Shown piece after piece: positions 54,812-61,518 of a stretch of DNA of 64,000 nt (positions are counted from its first letter, which is position 1; the number at the start of each line of letters is the position of its first letter). This stretch comes from Bacillus sp. FJAT-27264. Its GTDB lineage: Bacteria; Bacillota; Bacilli; Paenibacillales; Paenibacillaceae. The stretch covers positions 452,338 to 516,337 of the forward strand of contig NZ_MAQW01000023.1 of assembly GCF_001682855.1 (NCBI RefSeq). The letters run 5' to 3'. The translations under genes were made by a program, and so were the position numbers. The notes under the pieces were generated by a model, which saw only the letters and a list, made by a program, of their open reading frames with translations, was not told where the DNA came from and did not search any database.

Positions 54812-55930
54812 ATGCTAGGTAGATACGTTGTAGGTGGGAGGTTGGATCCTCCTTACTACCCTACCAAGCCTTCCCCTCATTTTATTGGAAGGAATATAGA
54901 GATTCCTGCCAAGGCACAGGGTGACAGGATTATCAGGGATACGTTCACAATGTCCCATGATTTAGAGTTCTATGCGATATCAATATACGCTGACGTGGAC
55001 AGCATCGAGGATTTTTGGAGTCTTAAGGTGAATGGAAAGACAATCATTAAGAATCTTCACTGTAAGAATTACGAGGAAGGTCTTTATTTCCAAGTAGCCC
55101 ATCCGGTAAAAGCAGGTAATCAGTTTCTGCTTGAGTATCACACTCCACATGGTGACAAGAAGAACTTAGGGTTGATGTTCCACTTCCTGACTGAGCACGG
55201 CGTTGATTTAGTTCTTACGGGCACTACTGATTTAGGTTCCTACCCTGACCCGCCAGCGGAGTTACCTGACTATGAGGAACCTCCCGAAACTCCTAACGGA
55301 GGTATACAGCTTCCTGTCGCATGGCAATCATTCAACACTGTGGCTGAAGCGACCAACTGGGCTAAGGACTTAGGAGTCTCAGTGGATTTTGCAGGTAAGT
55401 TAGATGCGGCCAACTATGTCACAGAAGCCTTATCCCTTTTACTGAATACTTGCAGTGGCTTTGCTGATATGATTCAGAAACATAAGTTGACCATCAATAT
55501 CAAGAACGGTAACGGGGCTAATGGTTACTTTAATCCTCCAACCGGAGAGGTTGTTGTAAGCAAGACCTACGACTTCAAGAATGCTGCCGCCATTGCACAG
55601 GCAGAGTACGATACTGGTCAGAAATCGTCACCTGACAGACTTAGAACAGTCATTCATGAGATAGGGCACTGGTTACATTTCCACAATGTTGGAGAGCAGA
55701 TGTTTTATAAAATTTCAGCACTTGACCCTGACAACTACGGGGCTAAGACGATACTGACAAACCCTGAAGCAACGTATATTGCCAACCACTTATGCAATTA
55801 CGCTACAAAGTGGTTTCCGATTGAGCTAATACCCGAAGTGTTTACTGCTAAAATAACCGGAATTCCTATTGATAGAAATATATGGGAGTGGTATGAGCAG
55901 TATGGGGGATTCAAGTGTGGAGGATGGTGA
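54812..55930 (+). CDS. Zincin-type metallopeptidase fused to a tail module
   Basis: 372 residues, the ATG directly after the previous stop. Residues 1-130 are a paralogue of the whole protein at 9148 (YVVGGRLDPPYYPTKPSP). A proline-rich linker follows (about 150-167, DPPAELPDYEEPPETP). The C-terminal domain carries HEIGHWLHFHNVGEQ from H282: an HExxH zinc site with a downstream Gly-Glu as in several zincin families. The layout means a peptidase attached to a part that elsewhere belongs to the tail cluster. It may be carried in the virion and act at infection, or cut a host or phage protein early. No signal peptide. Confidence 0.72.
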   Translation: MLGRYVVGGRLDPPYYPTKPSPHFIGRNIEIPAKAQGDRIIRDTFTMSHDLEFYAISIYADVDSIEDFWSLKVNGKTIIKNLHCKNYEEGLYFQVAHPVKAGNQFLLEYHTPHGDKKNLGLMFHFLTEHGVDLVLTGTTDLGSYPDPPAELPDYEEPPETPNGGIQLPVAWQSFNTVAEATNWAKDLGVSVDFAGKLDAANYVTEALSLLLNTCSGFADMIQKHKLTINIKNGNGANGYFNPPTGEVVVSKTYDFKNAAAIAQAEYDTGQKSSPDRLRTVIHEIGHWLHFHNVGEQMFYKISALDPDNYGAKTILTNPEATYIANHLCNYATKWFPIELIPEVFTAKITGIPIDRNIWEWYEQYGGFKCGGW

Positions 55931-55937
55931 GTTACGT

Positions 55938-56063
55938 ATGAAAGTAGATGATAGAGCGAGTATCCTCTTTCCTGACATAGAAGGGGAAGTAATAGAATTG
56001 TACGGTGACCTTTGTATTATGCGTGGAATAAAAAAACAGATACTACGCCAGGGAGGGAAGTAA
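55938..56063 (+). CDS. Small protein, unknown
   Basis: 41 residues from ATG 55938, with GGAGG at 55919-55923 upstream. ATG 55902 in the same frame would add 12 residues and overlap the zincin end. The sequence (ASILFPDIEGEVIELYGDLC) has a small beta-barrel feel. The stop touches the GTG of the next gene. No function assigned. Confidence 0.5.
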   Translation: MKVDDRASILFPDIEGEVIELYGDLCIMRGIKKQILRQGGK

Positions 56064-56282
56064 GTGGATATTACAGTGCCGTGCGTCTTTTGTAAGCATT
56101 TTAATAGGGATGATCGGGCGAACATGTCTTGCATGGCTTTTCCTAATGGTATACCAAGTACCATACAAGATTTGAAGTTCATTCATACCACTCCGTACCC
56201 TACCGACAATGGAATACAGTACGAGCCAGTAAACGAACAACAAGACTATTTTAACTACTTTAAGGGAGAAATTATACAATAA
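56064..56282 (+). CDS. Small Cys-containing phage protein of unknown function
   Basis: 72 residues from GTG 56064 directly after TAA, behind GGGAGGGAAG. The pattern VPCVFCKHFNRDD, SCMAFPNGIP, I, H and a proline-rich DNGIQYEP region matches small proteins often found in Bacillota phages and mobile elements (C-x2-C, F-P-x-G-I-P, D-N-G-I). Their function is not known to me. It overlaps the AUA-start gene that follows. Confidence 0.6.
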   Translation: MDITVPCVFCKHFNRDDRANMSCMAFPNGIPSTIQDLKFIHTTPYPTDNGIQYEPVNEQQDYFNYFKGEIIQ

Positions 56283-56587
56283 AAAACATAATTAAAGCAG
56301 TATTGTCAGTTTTGATATTCGGTGCTCTGGGTGTAGGTTTTGGAGCAGGTATGCTATTGCTATTATTGATAGGGATTTTGTTTAAGCCATTGGCGGCAAT
56401 TGGTATCGGTTGGATTGTAGGTGTCGGACTCAAGCTAACTGCAGGTCCGTATGTGGCAGGTGCGCTAAGTAAGCTCTTACATACGTCAATTACAGCTTCC
56501 ATGCTTCCTCAAGTATTCGTAGGTGTTATGCTTCTGTCAGTTTACATTTTTCCATCAATTAAGATATATAGAAAAATGGGGAATTAG
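56279..56587 (+). CDS. Membrane protein with apparent AUA start
   Basis: 102 residues if read from ATA 56279, which overlaps the previous TAA (ATAA) and lies 10 bases after AAGGGAG. That reading gives a classic inner-membrane start, IKNIIKAVLSVLIFGALG. The first standard start, TTG 56303, would cut into the first membrane span and has no ribosome-binding site. Three to four hydrophobic segments (about 5-30, 33-55, 75-95) make it integral in the membrane. It could be a superinfection-exclusion or accessory lysis protein; nothing identifies it. Confidence 0.55.
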   Translation: MKNIIKAVLSVLIFGALGVGFGAGMLLLLLIGILFKPLAAIGIGWIVGVGLKLTAGPYVAGALSKLLHTSITASMLPQVFVGVMLLSVYIFPSIKIYRKMGN

Positions 56588-56601
56588 GGAGATGAAGATG
56601 A

Positions 56602-57162
56602 ATGTTAGGATTCATGAACAAGTGCCCTCATTGCGGGGGCAAATCTTCCTTTACTCCGGAAGAGATGGAGTGTGACAAGTCTCTAATGCTTTGGTGCAAC
56701 CATTGCGGTAACTTCATTAATCAAACACTGACACTTGAAACTATTAGACGATGGTGGATTCGACATGATGAAGGTGGAGAGTCCATTGAACCACCACTAA
56801 GCAAGATTCAACTGGAAGAACTCCTTGTCCTACAGGACAAACTAAACTTAGAGAGTAACAGGGTTGCCTTAGAGAACATAGAGATTCACATTAAAGATTT
56901 TACAGACTACCTCTACACCGAAGATGAACCTCCCAAAGAGGACTATCTGAAGAAGTATGAAGTAAATTTCTATAACCGATTTGCGTGTGAAAATCAAATA
57001 TTTTATGTTAAGGCAAAGAATGAAGCGGATGCAGAAAGGTTATTTTGGGTAACCCACTCAAAAGACTCATATTATGACTGCATTGAAGGTATAAGTGAAA
57101 AAATTGAAAATGACTATTATATAGAAGAAGGTGGAAGCTATGAAGGTTCAGGTAACAGCTAA
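56602..57162 (+). CDS. Zinc-ribbon protein, unknown
   Basis: 186 residues from ATG 56602 (GGGAGATGAAG upstream). The N-terminus is a zinc ribbon: KCPHCGGKSSF, then LWCNHCGNF, the two CxxC pairs 22 residues apart, as in DNA- or RNA-binding ribbons. The middle is helical, and the last 75 residues (YEVNFYNRFACENQIFYVKA, DAERLFWVTHS) look like a small alpha/beta domain. It overlaps the next gene by 23 bases, so translation is coupled. Role unknown; nucleic-acid binding plausible. Confidence 0.6.
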   Translation: MLGFMNKCPHCGGKSSFTPEEMECDKSLMLWCNHCGNFINQTLTLETIRRWWIRHDEGGESIEPPLSKIQLEELLVLQDKLNLESNRVALENIEIHIKDFTDYLYTEDEPPKEDYLKKYEVNFYNRFACENQIFYVKAKNEADAERLFWVTHSKDSYYDCIEGISEKIENDYYIEEGGSYEGSGNS

Positions 57163-57475
57163 GTTTTCCCTAGACAACGGGGAGGTAAAGAGGGTTGATT
57201 GGTACGAAATTGACCCTATATTGAAAGGTCATATTATGGAGCATGGCGAAAAGAAGCCCGTGGAAATCATTCTGAAGTCTGCCAAGGAAGTGCTGAATGA
57301 GTACAAGAAGATTTTCCGTAAGTACCATCGGGAGAATGAGGTATTTGCGATTGAGGACATTACAGGTGAATTAGCAGGCGTTCCATTCTCTAAAGTAAGC
57401 TACTGGACTGTCAAGGCGGAAGAGATGAAGGAAGATGCTACCAAGCTTGTTAATAGAGCAGTTATCAAATCGTAG
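57140..57475 (+). CDS. Small alpha/beta protein, unknown
   Basis: 111 residues from ATG 57140 behind GAAGGTGGAAG. Beta strands at the start (KVQVTAKFSLDNGEVKRVDW) are followed by two charged helices. No motif. Expressed with the zinc-ribbon gene it overlaps. Confidence 0.58.
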   Translation: MKVQVTAKFSLDNGEVKRVDWYEIDPILKGHIMEHGEKKPVEIILKSAKEVLNEYKKIFRKYHRENEVFAIEDITGELAGVPFSKVSYWTVKAEEMKEDATKLVNRAVIKS

Positions 57476-57519
57476 TTTGGAATATCCTAAGAAACTGTTT
57501 AAGGCGGGAGGTTAAATTT

Positions 57520-57756
57520 ATGAACACTAAAAGCGCAATCAACATTCGTCAGTCAGCTAGCATATCCCAACTCCAGGAGGAAGTAATGTTCTTAAAAGGA
57601 CAGAATGAAGCAGTTTTTAAGATGCTATCATACCTTACTGAGCAAGCGGGTGGTTCTATTACTATCCCTCAGAACTTCACTGAGTTGGTAATTGGTTCTA
57701 ACTTTACCTTTGAGCGTAATGAAGAAGGAGATTACGTTATGATTTCTTACCGTTGA
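57520..57756 (+). CDS. Small coiled-coil protein, unknown
   Basis: 78 residues behind GCGGGAGG. Residues about 14-42 (ISQLQEEVMFLKGQNEAVFK) form a coiled coil, followed by a short beta part. Probably a dimer or trimer. No function assigned. Confidence 0.58.
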   Translation: MNTKSAINIRQSASISQLQEEVMFLKGQNEAVFKMLSYLTEQAGGSITIPQNFTELVIGSNFTFERNEEGDYVMISYR

Positions 57757-57815
57757 CCCTACTATAACGATTAAATACGAATTGTAACTACTTTAAAGGG
57801 AGGTAACATACTACT

Positions 57816-58343
57816 ATGAACCAGCAACAACGACCAACATTCGGTGGCATTCCATTCTTCGGATTTGGAGACAAAGTATACATCACGGAGACATTTGACG
57901 GTAGTACTTCTCCACAAGAACTTGCAGATCTGCTTGCAATTGCTAAAGAGATCCGCAGTTCAGGTGCTGATATCGTTGAATTGAAAGCCAAGGCAGACCT
58001 TGCAGAGCTACGTGGTGTGCAATTGAGCCGAATTTTGGAAGCCAATGAAAGACTTGCGGAACGTGTCGGGAGACTTGAGCAAGAATTGCTTGAAGTTAGT
58101 TTTGAGAAATGTATTGCCCCTTCTTACCCTAAGGATTTTGCGTATTACGGAAGCTTATCTGAATCACTGAATAATGTTGAGACTCAGGAACTGGTATTAG
58201 ATGCGGCGGGTGTTGAGATTAGTACAGGAGAATTCAATTACGTGGCTATGGGCAACACAGCAGTTATCCGTATGAACGATGGCAAAAAAATCATTACATT
58301 GGTTGCTCAAAACTTCTATGAAGCTTTGGAAGACGCATTATAA
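57816..58343 (+). CDS. Coiled-coil protein with C-terminal beta domain, unknown
   Basis: 175 residues behind AAAGGGAGG. Residues about 30-95 are helical and heptad-like (ELADLLAIAKEIRSSGADI, RLAERVGRLEQELLEV); the last 75 are beta-rich (FNYVAMGNTAVIRM, KKIITLVAQNFYEALEDAL). No recognised family. It may work with the small coiled-coil protein just upstream. Confidence 0.58.
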   Translation: MNQQQRPTFGGIPFFGFGDKVYITETFDGSTSPQELADLLAIAKEIRSSGADIVELKAKADLAELRGVQLSRILEANERLAERVGRLEQELLEVSFEKCIAPSYPKDFAYYGSLSESLNNVETQELVLDAAGVEISTGEFNYVAMGNTAVIRMNDGKKIITLVAQNFYEALEDAL

Positions 58344-58458
58344 AACCCTAAAGATGGGATAAATATTTCCTTTGATTTGTGAACCTGACTAAGCCGCTCA
58401 AATATTAAATGGATTGTCAACAGTAATCCTGAAACCTTACAAGCATAGGAGGGAAGAA

Positions 58459-58755
58459 ATGGCTACCAATATGTACATTCTTGGGGTTGTAGTAACAGAG
58501 GTAGAGCGAGTAGAGAGTGCTATACAAGCGTTAGAACAAGCTATGTATCACGCTTCCCCTGCCGCTGTCAACGCATTACGAAGTAGTAAGAAACAGCTTG
58601 AAGGAGTATTAGAGAGAATAATGCAATCCGAAGTAACCTCAAATCTTAGCTTGCAGAATCTTATTGAAGGTAATAGAAAGTGTCTACAGGATTGTTTTAG
58701 CGCTAGTATCTCTAGCGGGAAACTTAGTTATATAGGGAGAACGAGAAGAACATGA
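58459..58755 (+). CDS. Small helical protein, unknown
   Basis: 98 residues from ATG 58459 behind TAGGAGGGAAG. Helical (VERVESAIQALEQAMYHA, KKQLEGVLERI), with two cysteines and a basic end. It overlaps the next gene by four bases. Function unknown. Confidence 0.55.
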   Translation: MATNMYILGVVVTEVERVESAIQALEQAMYHASPAAVNALRSSKKQLEGVLERIMQSEVTSNLSLQNLIEGNRKCLQDCFSASISSGKLSYIGRTRRT

Positions 58756-58994
58756 AGATTACATTCCGTGAACTTTATCAGGCTGTAAGGGAGACTAAAT
58801 TAGCGACTAATACTCTTGGTGTTGACATTGATAATTCCCCCACCGAAGAAGGTCGAGGACTGCTCACTGAAGAGCAAGTACGCTTTCGCAACAGCTATAT
58901 GGATTTGTATAACACTGATGTAAACATAAGTGAAGATATTACTGAAATCAGGCGTAAAGTTGACCTCTGTCTATCGTATATTAACGTACATTAG
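58752..58994 (+). CDS. Small helical protein, unknown
   Basis: 80 residues; ATG overlaps the previous stop. The start, KITFRELYQAVRETKLATNT, and end, ITEIRRKVDLCLSYI, are amphipathic helices. No motif recognised. Followed within 60 bases by a terminator. Confidence 0.55.
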   Translation: MKITFRELYQAVRETKLATNTLGVDIDNSPTEEGRGLLTEEQVRFRNSYMDLYNTDVNISEDITEIRRKVDLCLSYINVH

Positions 58995-59048
58995 ATAGGT
59001 TAGGTTTAAACTTACCTGCTCATATCCACAATATATATAGATACTGGG

Positions 59049-59073
59049 AAGAGACTTAAGAGTCTCTTTTTTT
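59049..59073 (+). terminator. Intrinsic terminator
   Basis: A 7-bp stem (AGAGACT with AGTCTCT), loop TAAG, then seven T. Confidence 0.88.
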
Positions 59074-59075
59074 AT

Positions 59076-59114
59076 GCAACTTTACTAGTAGATGAATCCA
59101 CTAATGAGAGTAAG
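59076..59114 (+). promoter_or_regulatory. Phage promoter motif, copy 6
   Basis: GCAACT (59076-59081), 17 bases, CACTAATGAGAGTAAG from 59099. The GAGAGT part aligns exactly with copy 1, while the GAC is lost. Directly after a terminator, 31 bases before the next ATG. Confidence 0.6.
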
Positions 59115-59129
59115 GGAGCGTGAACAATA

Positions 59130-59390
59130 ATGGACTTACAGGGGTTTAGTGTAGATCAGAGAGTAGCTGCAGGGCTTCATATGGTTGAGAAACCAGATAA
59201 GAAAGAAAAGGAGATTTGGTTTAAATCTAATGGCAAGTACCTGTTTCTCAGTTCTATTACAGAAGAGAAACTTTATAGCCAATCATTCGATATGTTTCAA
59301 CACTGGTTGGAGGAAACTGTGATTAACTTGCCGCCTTACGAGAAGCTTATGGAAATTATTGAACTTGAAGGAAGTGAATTGTTCGAATGA
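59130..59390 (+). CDS. Small acidic protein, unknown
   Basis: 86 residues behind AAGGGAGC. Mixed alpha/beta, with an acidic C-terminus (LMEIIELEGSELFE). Single-gene unit under promoter copy 6. No motif. Confidence 0.58.
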   Translation: MDLQGFSVDQRVAAGLHMVEKPDKKEKEIWFKSNGKYLFLSSITEEKLYSQSFDMFQHWLEETVINLPPYEKLMEIIELEGSELFE

Positions 59391-59462
59391 ATCCTTCAAT
59401 AATGGCTGATAACAATGATAAGAGTACTGTTGAATAACCCCTTTATGTGGAAAAAATTAGAT

Positions 59463-59484
59463 GAATACTCTGTGAAGAGTATTC
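59463..59484 (+). promoter_or_regulatory. Leader hairpin before 59507 gene
   Basis: A perfect 8-bp stem (GAATACTC with GAGTATTC) with loop TGTGAA, followed by AAGGTAAGGAGG instead of a T-run. Like the hairpin at 24590 it sits just before a ribosome-binding site, so mRNA protection or translation control is more likely than termination. Confidence 0.45.
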
Positions 59485-59506
59485 CAAAGGTAAGGAGGTT
59501 TTTCAT

Positions 59507-59833
59507 ATGTTTCCTGAAGTAGATGATTATATAAGAGTTACCAGTGAAGGAAGTCCTCATGATGGACTTATTGGGCAGGTGGTAGCTACAGCCGAAAAAG
59601 ATATGCTAGTCCTGAGGTTGTATGGAAGAGAAGTGCGGCTAGCTCAGTCAGAATTAAGTGTTCTGGCAAAGAACGGATCAAGGGCACACTCTTTAATAAG
59701 TAGAAAAGCAGTGCAATGGGACATGAACCACTTAGACTCTATTGGTCTGTACGTCCTCATGGATATAGCACTGTGGCTACGAGATTATGAATGGTGCAAA
59801 GACATTAATCAGCGTATGGCAAGAATCAGGTAG
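59507..59833 (+). CDS. Small protein with SH3-like barrel start, unknown
   Basis: 108 residues behind TAAGGAGG. Residues 1-55 (DDYIRVTSEGSPHDGLIGQV, then MLVLRLYGREVRLAQSELSVL) have the KOW/SH3-barrel strand order seen in RNA- and ribosome-binding proteins. The rest is helical and basic with several Trp. The terminator overlaps its stop codon. Confidence 0.58.
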   Translation: MFPEVDDYIRVTSEGSPHDGLIGQVVATAEKDMLVLRLYGREVRLAQSELSVLAKNGSRAHSLISRKAVQWDMNHLDSIGLYVLMDIALWLRDYEWCKDINQRMARIR

Positions 59834-59852
59834 GCGAAAGCCTGCCTTTTTC
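59827..59852 (+). terminator. Intrinsic terminator
   Basis: An 8-bp stem (59828-59835 with 59840-59847, one G-T pair), GAAA tetraloop, five T. Confidence 0.85.
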
Positions 59853-59859
59853 TATTTCC

Positions 59860-59898
59860 GCAACTATCTTAAGGTATAACCCGACCACTATAGAGTAA
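59860..59898 (+). promoter_or_regulatory. Phage promoter motif, copy 7 (closest to consensus)
   Basis: GCAACT (59860-59865), 17 bases, GACCACTATAGAGTAA from 59883. Directly after a terminator and before AAAGGAG and an ATG at 59922. Confidence 0.75.
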
Positions 59899-59921
59899 CC
59901 CATCGAAAGGAGTGACGGCTA

Positions 59922-60287
59922 ATGAAATCAGGTGAAATTCTTCGAAGCGGTAAAAGCGACCACTACCACTCGCTTGTATTCTCTAGTAAAACCTGACGAG
60001 GAACGACTCAAGTCTCAGTCTAGCTATATTATGATTGGTCAAGTGCTTCGTGTGAAAGACCGAAATATCTGGATTAAAATCTGGTTACGCAGGAACATTG
60101 AACTCTTCCAGAAGATTACCGAATTGACGGTAAAGAAAATCTCAACGCCTCGTTACTGAAGGATGAAACTGAACGTAACACAGGTACTTACAAAGTGGAC
60201 TACGTTCTAGTAAACAACTACGAAAATAAGTTTCATGCTGATACTAGGGAGTATATCAGCGATGTTCTAGTTGCCAAAAAAGGATGA
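59922..60287 (+). pseudogene. Gene split over two frames, probably frameshifted
   Basis: AAAGGAG and ATG 59922 set the frame, giving MKSGEILRSGKSDHYHSLVF and then TGA after 24 codons. The middle is open and protein-like only in the +1 frame (to 60159: KPDEERLKSQSSYIMIGQVL). The end is open again in the first frame (60102-60287: NTGTYKVDYVLVNNYENKFH). Two compensating indels, sequencing errors, or a decayed gene would explain this. The first stop context, ACC TGA C, is weak for termination, so a programmed +1 shift cannot be ruled out. Product unknown. Confidence 0.48.
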
Positions 60288-60294
60288 TAATAAA

Positions 60295-60963
60295 GTGATA
60301 AGGAAAATTATACTGACGTTGGCAATAGCTGTGACAATTACTGCTTGTTCCCCGCAAAGCGGGGTCTCCGCAACTCAAGCTAAGGTTACGGGAAATGTGA
60401 TCAAGGCTCATGAGCCGGTACAAAAGGTGAATAATCAAGAAACCATAAGTCCTAAGATTAAAGTTAAAACGATAGCCGCTACTGTACCCGCATCAACACA
60501 CACACCGAAACAAAAACCTCAGCCGACCAAGGCAGTATCGACTGTCGAGCGAAATCTAATCAACCACATGATAGGGCAAAAAGTGTCCAAAACAAATGCT
60601 AGTAAATGGGCAAAGCTGATTATTGAACATTGCAACGCTTATGGCGTTGACCCTTATACCATTCTAGCAATGATTCAGGTTGAGAGCGGGTATAACCCTA
60701 ATGAGGTAGGCCCTTCTCATGACACAGGATTGCTTCAGATTCTACCGTCCACTCAAAAGTATATGAGGATTTCAGGAAGTCTATTTAATCCGTCTATTAA
60801 TATTGAGATTGGTGCAAAGTACCTGGCTTATAATCAGAAGCGGTTTGGAAATGATTTGGGGATAATAGCCTACAATCAGGGTGAAGGGAATTTATCTAGA
60901 GGTACATACAGCAAGAAGTATCTCGCTAGGGTCAATAAGGTTCTAGCGACAATTGATAGGTGA
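60295..60963 (+). CDS. Lipoprotein lytic transglycosylase (SLT domain)
   Basis: 222 residues from GTG 60295 (AAAAAAGGATG upstream; an in-frame TTG 60271 would place charged residues before the signal). RKIILTLAIAVTITAC is a lipoprotein signal with the anchor at C18. A Lys/Pro/Thr-rich spacer (about 30-85) leads to an SLT/goose-lysozyme-type domain: MIQVESGYNP (catalytic E130), GLLQILPSTQ and IIAYNQGEG are the family motifs. It cleaves the glycan strand from outside the membrane. An early-region, membrane-anchored wall enzyme is not a typical endolysin; it may remodel the wall of the lysogen or block other phages. Confidence 0.82.
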   Translation: MIRKIILTLAIAVTITACSPQSGVSATQAKVTGNVIKAHEPVQKVNNQETISPKIKVKTIAATVPASTHTPKQKPQPTKAVSTVERNLINHMIGQKVSKTNASKWAKLIIEHCNAYGVDPYTILAMIQVESGYNPNEVGPSHDTGLLQILPSTQKYMRISGSLFNPSINIEIGAKYLAYNQKRFGNDLGIIAYNQGEGNLSRGTYSKKYLARVNKVLATIDR

Positions 60964-61123
60964 TTTCATAATATGTATCAAATGTATCTTTTCCTTATAT
61001 TGTGAGTAATGCCTCAATGAAAGGAAACAACAGAACCTTACCATGCAATTCTAATCAAACCCTCCGGTTCTGCTAAAGAAAGACTTAAGGAAGGTAAACT
61101 CAAGTATCCCTTGAGGTAATTGA
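60964..61123 (+). other. Short gap before terminator and promoter 8
   Basis: AT-rich. A frame open from 61021 to TAA 61117 has coding-like residues (HAILIKPSGSAKERLKEGKL) after AAAGGA but no usable start codon, so I leave it unannotated as a gene. Confidence 0.35.
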
Positions 61124-61151
61124 AAGACCCTAGAGAAAGGGTCTTTTTTTT
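61124..61151 (+). terminator. Intrinsic terminator
   Basis: A 7-bp stem (AAGACCC with GGGTCTT), 8-base loop, eight T. Confidence 0.88.
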
Positions 61152-61155
61152 GCCC

Positions 61156-61194
61156 GCAACTCCTGAAAGACATGGAACGACCATTATAGAGTAC
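61156..61194 (+). promoter_or_regulatory. Phage promoter motif, copy 8
   Basis: GCAACT (61156-61161), 17 bases, GACCATTATAGAGTA from 61179. Directly after a terminator, at the head of the operon that ends with the sigma factor. Confidence 0.72.
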
Positions 61195-61314
61195 AGCAAA
61201 CTAGCACAAGACCAAGCAAATGGATTTACATTCAAGATTACAGTGATGAATGGTGTTATGTGGCATGACTACCGGTTGCCCGGAGACGTGCTACAGACAA
61301 AGCTGAATACATGA
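61186..61314 (+). CDS. Small gene with unresolved start, unknown
   Basis: The frame ending at TGA 61312 is protein-like over about 42 codons (EYSKLAQDQANGFTFKITVM, then GVMWHDYRLPGDVLQ). No standard start with a ribosome-binding site exists; ATA 61186 lies within the promoter box and ATG 61246 has no site. The ATG of the next gene overlaps its stop (ATGA), which supports translation of this frame. It may be leaderless, or a remnant. The start given is provisional. Confidence 0.38.
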   Translation: MEYSKLAQDQANGFTFKITVMNGVMWHDYRLPGDVLQTKLNT

Positions 61315-61430
61315 CTGCTCTACTACATGGCTTCCACGTTTCTAAATACTGCGCCGCCCTAAACGAGAAGGCACGGAAACTTAAATTCAATTTGAAGTGG
61401 GGAAGATTTAAAAGGAGTTTGAGGGATTAG
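61311..61430 (+). CDS. Very small basic protein, unknown
   Basis: 39 residues, ATG overlapping the previous stop (ATGA). Helical and strongly basic (ALNEKARKLKFNLKWGRFKR). Small basic phage proteins of this kind often bind nucleic acid or host enzymes, but nothing identifies it. Too short for routine gene calling. Confidence 0.48.
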   Translation: MTALLHGFHVSKYCAALNEKARKLKFNLKWGRFKRSLRD

Positions 61431-61518
61431 TGAAAGTGGTGCTGTAGTTACAGAGGGTGGGGAGGTAGTGGACTTTCTGAAAGCTGTGCAAGAAGACAGA
61501 AAGTTCGAGGTGAAATAG
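61426..61518 (+). CDS. Very small acidic protein with AUU start
   Basis: 30 residues (ISESGAVVTEGGEVVDFLKA at the start) from ATT 61426, 9 bases after AAAAGGAG (61409-61416) and overlapping the previous stop. No standard start exists upstream of the middle of the frame. Its TAG is immediately followed by the TTG of the sigma factor, so it may regulate or couple sigma translation. Function unknown. Confidence 0.45.
   Translation: MSESGAVVTEGGEVVDFLKAVQEDRKFEVK

Noticed and set aside
61021..61119. Open frame with HAILIKPSGSAKERLKEGKL after AAAGGA
   Set aside because: No usable start codon, even allowing ATT/ATA at proper spacing.
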